DNA of 7,139 nt from Phycisphaerales bacterium UBA6054 (GTDB taxonomy: Bacteria; Planctomycetota; Phycisphaerae; Phycisphaerales; UBA1924), in contig DIYM01000048.1 in NCBI GenBank assembly GCA_002429045.1, positions 1 through 7,139 of the forward strand. The letters are read 5' to 3'. The position numbers were made by a program, and so were the translations under genes. Each line of letters starts with the position of its first letter. The stretch's first letter is position 1. Below the pieces are notes generated by a model that worked only from the letters and a program-made list of their open reading frames with translations, did not search any database and was not told where the DNA came from. Shown piece by piece: positions 1 through 6,197 of this stretch.

Positions 1-40
1 GGGCTAGTATCTCGACCCCGCGACGGTCCGGGACCCGAGC

Positions 41-87
41 CGGGCGTCCTCCGCCCGCCCCGAGCACCGTGCGGCAGCTGATCGGAG
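41..87 (+). promoter_or_regulatory. GC-rich foldable leader of rplU
   Basis: Bases 41-46 (CGGGCG) and 52-57 (CGCCCG) form a 6-bp inverted repeat around the 5-base loop TCCTC. The loop and the adjoining arm (49-53, CTCCG) are complementary over 5 bases to the rplU ribosome binding site region (83-87, CGGAG). Two exclusive folds are therefore possible: a local hairpin, or pairing that hides the Shine-Dalgarno site. Autoregulatory leaders in front of L21 genes are known in other bacteria, but this one matches no leader that I can name. The regulatory role is inference; in such GC-rich DNA short complementarities also arise by chance. Confidence 0.3.
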
Positions 88-95
88 CACCACAT

Positions 96-428
96 ATGTC
101 CACCTACGCCATTATCGAAGAATCCGGCGGGCAGCGCAAGGTCCAGCAGGACGAGCCGATCCTGATCGACCTGGTCAACGGGGGCGAGTCGAAAGCCGGC
201 GACACCATCGAGGTCGACAAGGTCCTCGTGGTCGGCGAGCCCGGAGGCTCGGCCAAGCTCGGCACGCCCTATGTGAGCGGTGCCAAGGTCACCCTCGAGA
301 TCACCGAGCCCGTGGTGATGGGCGACAAGCTCGTCATCCGCAAGTTCCGCACCAAGAACACCTACGAGCGCAAGACCGGCCACCGCCAGCGCTACACCGG
401 CGCGGTCGTCAAAGCCATCGCCGGCTGA
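96..428 (+). CDS. rplU: 50S ribosomal protein bL21
   Basis: This encodes a 110-residue bL21, a component of the large ribosomal subunit that binds 23S rRNA. The family pattern runs along the whole protein: N-terminal YAIIEESGGQRKVQQDE, then GDTIEVDKVLVVGE, the GTPYVSGAKV strand, and the C-terminal basic signature RKFRTKNTYERKTGHRQRYT, of which GHRQ-YT is the hallmark of bL21. Length is slightly above the usual ~103 residues. The ATG at 96 is chosen over an in-frame GTG at 69 because it has GGAG at 84-87 with 8 bases of spacing and because the family begins right at this methionine. In many bacteria rplU is followed by rpmA (bL27); here an intrinsic terminator follows 51 bases after the stop, so this gene ends its transcript. 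Confidence 0.97.
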   Translation: MSTYAIIEESGGQRKVQQDEPILIDLVNGGESKAGDTIEVDKVLVVGEPGGSAKLGTPYVSGAKVTLEITEPVVMGDKLVIRKFRTKNTYERKTGHRQRYTGAVVKAIAG

Positions 429-479
429 GCCCGGACCAAGCCCCCGGCGGGCTTGATCGCCCGACACCACGATCCGCAC

Positions 480-513
480 AAAGACCCGCCATGCGCGGGT
501 CTTTCCTCATTTT
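480..513 (+). terminator. intrinsic terminator after rplU
   Basis: A perfect 10-bp stem (480-489 AAAGACCCGC with 495-504 GCGGGTCTTT) encloses a 5-base loop CATGC. An interrupted T-rich stretch, CTTTCCTCATTTT, runs through 513. The A-rich left arm and T-rich right arm make the hairpin readable from either strand, but the gene order supports use on the plus strand for rplU. Confidence 0.88.
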
Positions 514-569
514 GGAACGCCCATACCCCGCTCGATGCGATCTGACCGGTTGAGATTATGTCCGAAGAG

Positions 570-583
570 ATCGCCCGGGCGAT
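570..583. repeat. 14-bp perfect palindrome in the intergenic region
   Basis: ATCGCCCGGGCGAT is self-complementary over 14 bases. It is flanked by a further pair of inverted arms, TCCGA at 561-565 and TCGGA at 591-595, with unequal spacers of 4 and 7 bases. It lies in the gene-free stretch between the rplU terminator and the next gene, about 120 bases upstream of the candidate promoter. A dimeric repressor or activator site is possible, as is an RNA hairpin. Nothing in the sequence identifies a binding protein. The rest of 514-812 holds no gene that I can support. Confidence 0.35.
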
Positions 584-699
584 ACAGTTATCGGATGTCG
601 GCACCCGATCTGTTCGCCCGTTGAAAGGGTCTCAGGCCGCACATTCGGCTCCAAACGCAGACCGAGAACATGCAAGTGAACCGATCACTATTTCTTTGC

Positions 700-727
700 T
701 TGAAAGGATATAGGGATCGACTATGCT
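700..727 (+). promoter_or_regulatory. candidate sigma-70-type promoter
   Basis: TTGAAA at 700-705 (five of six to TTGACA) and TATGCT at 722-727 (four of six to TATAAT) are separated by 16 bases. They sit in the most AT-rich patch of the intergenic region. Transcription would start near 734, leaving a leader of about 80 bases with two GA-rich runs (737-748 and 795-810); the second acts as the ribosome binding site of the gene at 813. Promoter consensus in planctomycetes is poorly known, so this is a reasoned guess. Confidence 0.4.
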
Positions 728-812
728 CATGATCTTGGGGAGAGAGAGCCCTGGAGTTTGGTGCGGCAGACCGTCCGGCCCGCTCCGTGTTCACAGAGAG
801 AGTGAGAGAGAC

Positions 813-1775
813 ATGAAGACTGCAATCAACGCCTTTGCCGCTGTTTCGCTGGCCGCCGGGTTCGCCCACGCCGTCCCAGGCGGGAATGACAACTGCGGCT
901 TGCTCGTGGTGGACTCCACGCTGGACCGCGTGCTGCTGTTGAACTCCGACAACGGCGCGATCCTGAACGAGAACTGGATCGACATCGCCGCCGCGGCCGC
1001 CTCGGACGGCTACACGGGCGGGCTGACCCCGATCGAAGCGATCGAGGTTGGCAGCGAGATCTGGATCTCCGACCAGATCGCTGACCGGATCTGGCGTTTC
1101 GACACCGTGTCGCAGAGCTACATCGGCTCGATCGGCGCCGACACGGGCGACCTGAACAACATCCGCGGGATGCACCAGTTCGGCAACACCGTGTACGTGG
1201 CGATGGGCTCGGACTCGGACAACTTCGGGCGCGGCATCATCACGATCGATGCGGGTTCGGGCGCCATCACCGGCCAGTTCAACGGTCGTGACCCGGCGGA
1301 CACGTCCTACTTCGACGTGACCTTCTACAACGGCAACCTGCTGATGTCGAACATCGACAGCGGCAACGACGGGCTGGAGATCTATTCGCTCGACGGGACC
1401 TACCAGGGCAACCTGGTCTCTTCGGACGGCGTGACCGGGATCGACTTCCCGCAACAGATCAACCGCACGATCGACGGCAACCTGCTGGTCGGCGGGTTCT
1501 CAACCCCCTCGGGTGTGTACATGTACGACATGTTCGGCAACGACATGGGCATCGTCGCGGGCCTCGACTTCGGCACCCGCGCCGGGTACGAACTCGGCAA
1601 CGGCGACATCCTCTGGACCAACGGGACCTTCCTCCGCACCGACGACAACATCATCTTCGAGGGAAGCTCGTTCCGGTTCATCACGAAGGTCGAGGGCGAG
1701 TTCGTCCCGGCTCCGTCGGCCCTGGCCCTGCTGGGGCTGGGCGGCCTGGTCGCGGGCCGACGCCGCCGCTCGTAA
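813..1775 (+). CDS. secreted beta-propeller-like protein with PEP-CTERM-type sorting anchor
   Basis: The product has 320 residues. A signal peptide is clear: MKTAINAFAAVSLAAGFAHA with cleavage expected after AHA at residue 20. The mature part holds repeated units in which a hydrophobic strand is followed by a loop and a second strand ending in a D-x-x-G-like turn: around residues 83-97 (IWISDQIADRIWRFD), 128-146, 177-195 and 224-242. This spacing suggests blades of an NHL- or quinoprotein-like beta-propeller, though no family motif is decisive. The C-terminus is VPAPS (298-302), a short hydrophobic segment (303-315) and RRRRS, matching the PEP-CTERM tripartite sorting signal in its PAP variant; such tails are processed by exosortase-type enzymes, none of which is encoded here. 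The ATG at 813 is chosen over an in-frame ATG at 723 because it starts the signal peptide and follows the purine run AGAGAGTGAGAGAG. It is a single-gene unit with its own terminator. Confidence 0.85.
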   Translation: MKTAINAFAAVSLAAGFAHAVPGGNDNCGLLVVDSTLDRVLLLNSDNGAILNENWIDIAAAAASDGYTGGLTPIEAIEVGSEIWISDQIADRIWRFDTVSQSYIGSIGADTGDLNNIRGMHQFGNTVYVAMGSDSDNFGRGIITIDAGSGAITGQFNGRDPADTSYFDVTFYNGNLLMSNIDSGNDGLEIYSLDGTYQGNLVSSDGVTGIDFPQQINRTIDGNLLVGGFSTPSGVYMYDMFGNDMGIVAGLDFGTRAGYELGNGDILWTNGTFLRTDDNIIFEGSSFRFITKVEGEFVPAPSALALLGLGGLVAGRRRRS

Positions 1776-1831
1776 GCGGCCTCGGCCCGGGCGTTGGGCT
1801 CGGAGCCTCCACAGAACGCACAGCTCTCTCG

Positions 1832-1860
1832 AAAACCGGCCCATCGGGCCGGTTTTTCTT
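1832..1860 (+). terminator. intrinsic terminator after the PEP-CTERM-type gene
   Basis: An 11-bp perfect stem (1832-1842 AAAACCGGCCC with 1846-1856 GGGCCGGTTTT) has a 3-base loop ATC and is followed by TCTT. It separates the secreted protein gene from the sigma-factor operon and is one of the two clearest terminators in the window. Confidence 0.92.
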
Positions 1861-1896
1861 GCAGGCGCAGATTCTCTCCGGAGATCCGTGGATCGC

Positions 1897-1941
1897 GGAA
1901 ACGATGCATCCGTCCGCCCGATCGGCTGGTATGCTGTCTAT
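1897..1941 (+). promoter_or_regulatory. candidate promoter region of the sigma-factor operon
   Basis: Two overlapping possibilities are visible. TGGTATGCT at 1927-1935 is an extended -10 element (TGn plus TATGCT, the same hexamer as in the candidate promoter at 722), with no good -35. Upstream, GGAAAC at 1897-1902 resembles the -35 of many ECF sigma factors and is followed after 16 bases by CGATCGG, which could serve as an ECF -10. ECF operons often activate themselves, which makes the second reading attractive, but neither is proved by the sequence. Confidence 0.3.
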
Positions 1942-1997
1942 GACCCCGCACGCCCCGATCCGGGCGCGTTGCCGAACCGAGCAGACTTGGAGGGCGC

Positions 1998-2588
1998 ATG
2001 GAGCGAGCTCAAGAAGCCGATTTAATCGCGCGTGCGGCGGCGGGCGACCGCTCCGCTGCCGGTGAGCTGATCCGGGCCCATCAGCAGTCCGTGTACGCCT
2101 ATCTGCTGCGGATGTGCGGCCGCCCCGATGTCGCCGAGGACATCGTCCAAGAAGCGTTCGTGCGGGTGCTCAACAACCTGCACCGGTTCGACTTCCGCTT
2201 CCGGTTCTCGACGTGGCTGTTCACGATCGCCCGCCGCCTGTACATGAACGCGATGGCGAAATCGAAGCCGGCGTACGACACCGACTTTGTCGGTTCTTTC
2301 GGGAACCAGACGACGGGTTGGGCGCCGGAGACGGGCGTGCACGACGAGGAACGCCAGGAGGTGCAGCGTGATGCGCTCCAGTCGTCGCTGATGCTGCTGA
2401 GCGAGGAGCAGCGTGAGGTGCTCGTGCTTTTCCATCAGTTGGATTGGCCGATCGCGTTGATCGCCGAGCATCTCGGCATGCCCGAGGGCACGGTCAAGAG
2501 CCATCTTCACCGTGGCCGGCGGAGACTCCGCCAGGTGTTCCAAGACCAGAAGAAGGTCAGTGCCAGGCTCGAGGAGGTCTGGCGGTGA
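1998..2588 (+). CDS. ECF-type RNA polymerase sigma factor (sigma-70 family)
   Basis: The 196-residue protein has the two-domain build of ECF sigma factors, which direct RNA polymerase to a stress- or signal-specific promoter set. Region 2 spans about residues 24-90, with the core-binding stretch AEDIVQEAFVRV (46-57) and the -10 recognition segment FRFSTWLFTIARRLYMNAM (68-86). A poorly conserved linker (about 91-125) is followed by region 4 (about 133-180): LSEEQREVLVLFHQLDWPIA, then the helix-turn-helix IAEHLGMPEGTVKSHLHRGRRRLR that contacts the -35. There is no region 1.1 or 3. The ATG has GGAGGG at 1989-1994 upstream, with rather short spacing. The next gene starts inside its stop codon and encodes a membrane protein with the properties of an anti-sigma factor. 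The regulon and the signal cannot be told from sequence; the exact ECF group is also unassigned. Confidence 0.95.
   Translation: MERAQEADLIARAAAGDRSAAGELIRAHQQSVYAYLLRMCGRPDVAEDIVQEAFVRVLNNLHRFDFRFRFSTWLFTIARRLYMNAMAKSKPAYDTDFVGSFGNQTTGWAPETGVHDEERQEVQRDALQSSLMLLSEEQREVLVLFHQLDWPIALIAEHLGMPEGTVKSHLHRGRRRLRQVFQDQKKVSARLEEVWR
2571..2587 (+). promoter_or_regulatory. Shine-Dalgarno site fixing a GTG start inside the sigma gene
   Basis: GAGGAGG at 2571-2577, still within the sigma-factor coding sequence, lies 7 bases before GTG at 2585. This places the start of the next gene on the stop codon of the sigma gene (GTGA overlap) rather than at an in-frame ATG further upstream at 2444. Confidence 0.75.
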
Positions 2589-3430
2589 ACGCTCCGAAGC
2601 CCTTCCGAGAGGACGACGCTCCGGGGCGGATCCCGGATTCGTTGATCGACGCCGTTCTGGACGGCGCGGTCGATGATCAGACACGCCGGGAGGTCAACCG
2701 GGCGTTGCGTCACGACGCCTCCCGCCAGCGCGATGTAGCCGAGACAATGGAAGCGATCCGGGCCTTGCGTGATCCGATCGACTGCCCGGACCTGTCCGCG
2801 GATGTCCTCGCGGCTCTCGACCGCAAACACCGGTTCCTGCCGGCGCGGGCGCACCGGGCGGTGCGTCAGGCGAGATTGGGCATCGGGCTGGCCGCGTTGC
2901 TCGCGCTGGGAACGGTGGCGGTCACGCAGCGTGCCATGCCCCGCCTGGCGTCGCTGGGGACTCCCGAGACCCCGATCTCGGATGTCGCCCGTGCCATCCA
3001 CGCCGACGCCGATGAGGCCGCGGGCGGGGTACGAGACAGCGCCAGACTCGTTCGCGCTTCGGTGCCGCTGATCCCCACACCGAGGCAGGGCGCAAGAGCG
3101 ATCGCCCCCCTGGCGGCAGGTGTTCCCGGGAATCGCTCGGGACACCAATACCGGTTCGAGATCGATCGCGGTGATCTCGGCGGCTCGTTGGGCGGACACG
3201 ATCTGAGCGGGTACCGCATGGTGACCATCGAGGGCGGCGGGCTCCTCCTGATCGAATCGCACGACAAAGCGCACGCGCACTTCGTGAGCGATCGGCGTGG
3301 CACGGTCTCGCTCGTCACCGCGTCGTTCGGCTGGCAGATCGAGGCGAGCCCGACCGAAGAACCGGATTCTTCGGAGACCGACGGCGCCTCCGAGTCACGC
3401 GGTGGCTGGGTCGCCGAAGAACTGCCGTGA
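2585..3430 (+). CDS. single-pass membrane protein, probable anti-sigma factor
   Basis: The product has 281 residues. Residues 1-90 are cytoplasmic in the likely topology and mostly charged, helical-looking sequence (IPDSLIDAVLDGAVDDQTRREVNRALRHD and following). One membrane segment lies at about 97-115 (LGIGLAALLALGTVAV), preceded by arginines as expected for an N-in orientation. The rest, about 165 residues, would be outside the cytoplasmic membrane; it includes a strand-rich part at about 186-252 and an acidic, serine-rich tail. Position directly after an ECF sigma gene, translational overlap, and this topology support an anti-sigma role. No zinc-binding HxxxCxxC motif of the ZAS class is present; the only cysteine is C67. 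The GTG start is chosen for its ribosome binding site. Function is therefore inferred from context and topology, not from a recognised domain. Confidence 0.72.
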   Translation: MNAPKPFREDDAPGRIPDSLIDAVLDGAVDDQTRREVNRALRHDASRQRDVAETMEAIRALRDPIDCPDLSADVLAALDRKHRFLPARAHRAVRQARLGIGLAALLALGTVAVTQRAMPRLASLGTPETPISDVARAIHADADEAAGGVRDSARLVRASVPLIPTPRQGARAIAPLAAGVPGNRSGHQYRFEIDRGDLGGSLGGHDLSGYRMVTIEGGGLLLIESHDKAHAHFVSDRRGTVSLVTASFGWQIEASPTEEPDSSETDGASESRGGWVAEELP

Positions 3431-5124
3431 ATCCAAGCCGACGGAATCCGCACGCTCGGGGTCGGCGACGCGACCGGTTGGGGCCCGCGAGTGGCAGGCT
3501 GTGGGTCGCCCTGGTATCGATGGTGTTCGGCGTGGCGGGAGCGGGCCAGCCCAAGATGCCCGGGCCCGCCTCGGGCCCGGAGGGCGGCCCAACAGCACCA
3601 CAGAACGGACTCGTCACGGGCGTTGACCCGTACGCGTTGATGGATCTCGTGCCTCCCGGGCTCGATCTGATCGCGGTGCTGAACGGGCCCGGACGCTCCT
3701 CGGGGTTGGTCGGGCCGATACCGGACGGCGACCACACCCCGGTGTCGGCGGAGGCCGCGACGATCTCTTGGGTGCGGGGGATGGGGTTGCTGGGCGAGAC
3801 GGCGCGGTCGTGGACGGCGCTGGCCCAGCGCTTGGGGATGACAGAAACCGAGGCGGCGAACTCGCTGCTGGGCGGGCCGGTGGTCATCGGCTTGGAAGGG
3901 ATGGGCAACGGCGGCGTGCTGGGCGTGATCGGGGCGGCCGATCGGGGCTGGCTCCTCGTAAGCACCGTGGCGGACTCGACAGCCCGCCGGTTGCGTGACA
4001 GGCTCGGTGCGGTGCCCAGGCGGATCGCCTCGGGATATGCCGTGTACACGGTCGACACCGGGCAGACGGGTATGGCGCTCGTGCGCGACGGCGAAGCCTG
4101 GCGGATCGTGCTGTCGCCTGTCCGGAACGCCACGCTCGTCGATCGGACGCTCGCACGATTCCGGGCCCGATTGGGCGGAGCCGATCAGGCAGCCGGCGTG
4201 CAACCGCCGGTGAACACCAACGCCTCGCGAGCGCGGTCGCTTGGCGTGCCGATAGACGATGACGGATGGTCGGCGATTGTCTCCGTGCGATCCGGTACAA
4301 CGCGGGAGCAACCTCTCGTCGTCGTGACCCGCGGGGCTCCGGGAGCGCTCACCGCGAGGTTCGCCGCCCGGGGACGGTTCCGCCACGGCGCCCCCGTCGA
4401 TCTTCTCGATTCGATCGGCGGCGACGCGTTGCTGGCGGTGGCGATGGCGGGCGAACCCTGGAACGGCTCGGACACGATCCTGCTCGGTCTCGGACCCGAG
4501 TCCGAGCCGATCGGCACGCCGCTCCGCTTCCCCAACGGGTACGCGATGGCCCTGCGCGAGCCCGGCACGGAGGGTTCCGGGCAGTTGACGGCGATGATCA
4601 ACGGCTGCGCTGCCACCGACGGGCAGTTCCCCGAGCAGACCGATCTGATGATGAGCACGATGATCGGTGGCGACGAGCCGCCCGCCCATCGGGGCCTGTT
4701 CCCCGACGCGGTCCGCACGCACATCCTGCCGTCGGGGCGCGGCCCGCGGGCGGTCGGGTGGGCCTCGGGCAAAACCCGCGTCGCCTGGTGCTTCCGCGCC
4801 GGGGCGGACGACGGGTCGGGCGTCGTGTCGATCGCGATCGGTGACGGGGGCGCGGACGTCGCCGGCAACGCGAGGTTCGGGCGGGAGGCCTGGGAACGCG
4901 TGCTCGCGTCGCGAGATCGCGCCGATGGTTCGGACGTTGTGACGCAGGGGATCGCCCGACCCGACGCGTTGATCGACGCGATGGGCCTGGGCGCCGATCC
5001 GGTCCTCGGTCTGATCGGTCAGATCCGCTACGCATCCTGGGATCTTCGGCAGTCGGGCGACGTGCTCCGCGGCGAGGTGACGGTCCGGCTCAAGCCGGTG
5101 CGGGCCAAGCTCGGAGGACGCTGA
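3427..5124 (+). CDS. large secreted protein of unknown function in the sigma/anti-sigma operon
   Basis: The product has 565 residues and I do not recognise a family with confidence. An arginine-rich N-terminus (residues 1-24) leads into a hydrophobic stretch (25-37, LWVALVSMVFGVA) and a likely signal peptidase site after AGA at 39, followed by a Pro/Gly linker (about 41-60). The body has two halves: about 65-250, containing SWTALAQRLGM (128-138) and LLGGPVVIGLEG (147-158), and about 280-555, ending in alternating strands with ILRYASWDL-like and GDVLRGEVTVRLKP (544-557) segments. The layout loosely recalls the DUF3352 type of planctomycete and cyanobacterial proteins, but this is only an impression. 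Two cysteines (394 and 455) could form a disulfide. The GTG start overlaps the upstream stop by four bases (GTGA); the ribosome binding site is weak (GAAGAA at 3416-3421), so translational coupling is likely. Being co-transcribed with a sigma/anti-sigma pair, it may be the extracytoplasmic sensor partner. Confidence 0.8.
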   Translation: MNPSRRNPHARGRRRDRLGPASGRLWVALVSMVFGVAGAGQPKMPGPASGPEGGPTAPQNGLVTGVDPYALMDLVPPGLDLIAVLNGPGRSSGLVGPIPDGDHTPVSAEAATISWVRGMGLLGETARSWTALAQRLGMTETEAANSLLGGPVVIGLEGMGNGGVLGVIGAADRGWLLVSTVADSTARRLRDRLGAVPRRIASGYAVYTVDTGQTGMALVRDGEAWRIVLSPVRNATLVDRTLARFRARLGGADQAAGVQPPVNTNASRARSLGVPIDDDGWSAIVSVRSGTTREQPLVVVTRGAPGALTARFAARGRFRHGAPVDLLDSIGGDALLAVAMAGEPWNGSDTILLGLGPESEPIGTPLRFPNGYAMALREPGTEGSGQLTAMINGCAATDGQFPEQTDLMMSTMIGGDEPPAHRGLFPDAVRTHILPSGRGPRAVGWASGKTRVAWCFRAGADDGSGVVSIAIGDGGADVAGNARFGREAWERVLASRDRADGSDVVTQGIARPDALIDAMGLGADPVLGLIGQIRYASWDLRQSGDVLRGEVTVRLKPVRAKLGGR

Positions 5125-5130
5125 GCCGGG

Positions 5131-5147
5131 GGAGGCCCGAGGGCCCC
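5131..5147. terminator. weak GC hairpin between convergent genes
   Basis: GGCC at 5134-5137 pairs with GGCC at 5142-5145 around the loop CGAG, and two more G-C pairs form outside a bulged A. It fills the 26-base gap between two convergent stop codons, where a shared terminator is expected. There is no T-run on either side, so an intrinsic terminator is doubtful. Confidence 0.2.
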
Positions 5148-5150
5148 TGC

Positions 5151-6197
5151 TCACCAGCCCCAGAACGAGAGCCAGTTCGTTCGGCGGAGCTTCTCGAGAT
5201 CGGCGTCCGCCCAGCCGCGTTGCGCGAGCACGCCGGTGATCGCTGGGAGATCGGACAGCGCGTCGATCCCCTCGGGCAGCCGATCGGCCCCGAACCCGCC
5301 ATCGGCGTCGGAGCCGAGCCCGACATGGTCCGTGGAACCTGTCAGTTCGCAGACACGTTCGATATGATCGGCCACGCGATCGACCGGAGCACGCTGCCCA
5401 CGCTGGACAGATGGGTCGAGAAAGTCGGAGAGCAGATTGATGCCCACCATGCCGCCGCGGCGGGCGACCTCCTTGATCGTGCGATCCGCGAGATGACGCT
5501 GGGCCCCTTGCGCGTCGTCGTCTCCCATCAGCGCCCGGCAGTTCGAATGCGAGGCGATCACGGATGCCTCGGTGCGTTCGAGCAGCTCGTCGCAGGCACG
5601 CTGGGACAGGTGCGAGAGGTCGTGCACGATCCCGAGCGCATCGATTCGCGGGATCAACTCATGGGCGAGCCCCGAGAGCCCGGCGTCGGGATCATCGATC
5701 GGGGTCGCGTTGCCCCCCGCGTAGCGCGATCGGCGCGCCCATGCCAGCCCGATCGCGATGACGCCGGCTCGGGCCCAGTCGTCGAGCTGCTCGGGTGTCT
5801 CGATCGGGTCGGCGCCTTCCATCAGCACCCCGACTCGGGCCGGCGCTTCGGAGTCAGGGGCCCTCATCCCGCGTGCGGGCATGAGCTGGATCAGCCCGGC
5901 GTCACGCCACGCGTGGTAGAGTTTGAGCTGACGCATGCCCGCTTTCCACGCGCCGAGTGCGTCGCCGTCGGCGTACGCGAACGGGGCGGTCTCCCGCTCG
6001 GGATCGTCGGGGTCGGTCGGCTCGGTGAAGATCGTGCCCAGGCAGTGGGTGACCCCGGCGGCGTGCATCGCCGGCAGCGTCACGCTGACGGGCTGGTGCC
6101 GCCCGCGTGCCTGGCCCGGATCGGCGTGCATATCCCGGCCCGTCTCGGCCAGATACGCGAGATCGAGGTGGGCGTCGAACCATTCGGGCCTGGTCAT
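5151..6197 (-). CDS. membrane dipeptidase-family (M19) metallopeptidase
   Basis: The 348-residue protein belongs to peptidase family M19 (renal/membrane dipeptidase fold, a TIM barrel with two zinc ions), whose members hydrolyse dipeptides and, in some cases, D-amino-acid-containing ones. The expected metal ligands are all visible: the H-x-D pair in FDAHLDLAY (H10, D12), the bridging glutamate in LMEGAD (E127), the histidine in VHDLSHLS (H196), the one in VIASHSNCRAL (H217), and the conserved aspartate of GLGSDADGGFGA (D297). The segment IGLAWARRSRYAGGN (149-163) takes the place of the family's LTH/LTW-x-N substrate loop and lacks its histidine. No signal peptide is seen, so it is probably cytoplasmic, despite the family name. 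Start is ATG with only a poor purine stretch (GACGAGA) upstream. The gene is convergent with the operon and divergent from the gene at 6328. The substrate is not predictable from this sequence. Confidence 0.92.
   Translation of the reverse strand: MTRPEWFDAHLDLAYLAETGRDMHADPGQARGRHQPVSVTLPAMHAAGVTHCLGTIFTEPTDPDDPERETAPFAYADGDALGAWKAGMRQLKLYHAWRDAGLIQLMPARGMRAPDSEAPARVGVLMEGADPIETPEQLDDWARAGVIAIGLAWARRSRYAGGNATPIDDPDAGLSGLAHELIPRIDALGIVHDLSHLSQRACDELLERTEASVIASHSNCRALMGDDDAQGAQRHLADRTIKEVARRGGMVGINLLSDFLDPSVQRGQRAPVDRVADHIERVCELTGSTDHVGLGSDADGGFGADRLPEGIDALSDLPAITGVLAQRGWADADLEKLRRTNWLSFWGW

Noticed and set aside
723..812. A 30-codon N-terminal extension of the secreted protein from the ATG at 723
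   Set aside because: The extension would bury the signal peptide, overlaps the candidate -10 element, and lacks a ribosome binding site; the ATG at 813 has a purine run directly upstream.
588..1454. A 288-codon minus-strand open frame opposite the PEP-CTERM-type gene
   Set aside because: The plus-strand protein has a signal peptide, repeat units and sorting tail; the minus-strand frame is valine/arginine-rich shadow sequence without a ribosome binding site.
4489..4506. 7-bp inverted repeat CTCGGAC/GTCCGAG inside the secreted-protein gene
   Set aside because: It lies in ordinary coding sequence and is explained by GC-rich codons; no regulatory context.
2866..5154. A 762-codon open frame on the minus strand across the anti-sigma and secreted-protein genes
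   Set aside because: It is the antisense shadow of well-supported plus-strand genes with signal peptide, membrane segment and coupled starts. Its translation is low-complexity, rich in R, P, G and H, with no family motif. Long antisense frames are common in DNA with strong G/C at third positions.
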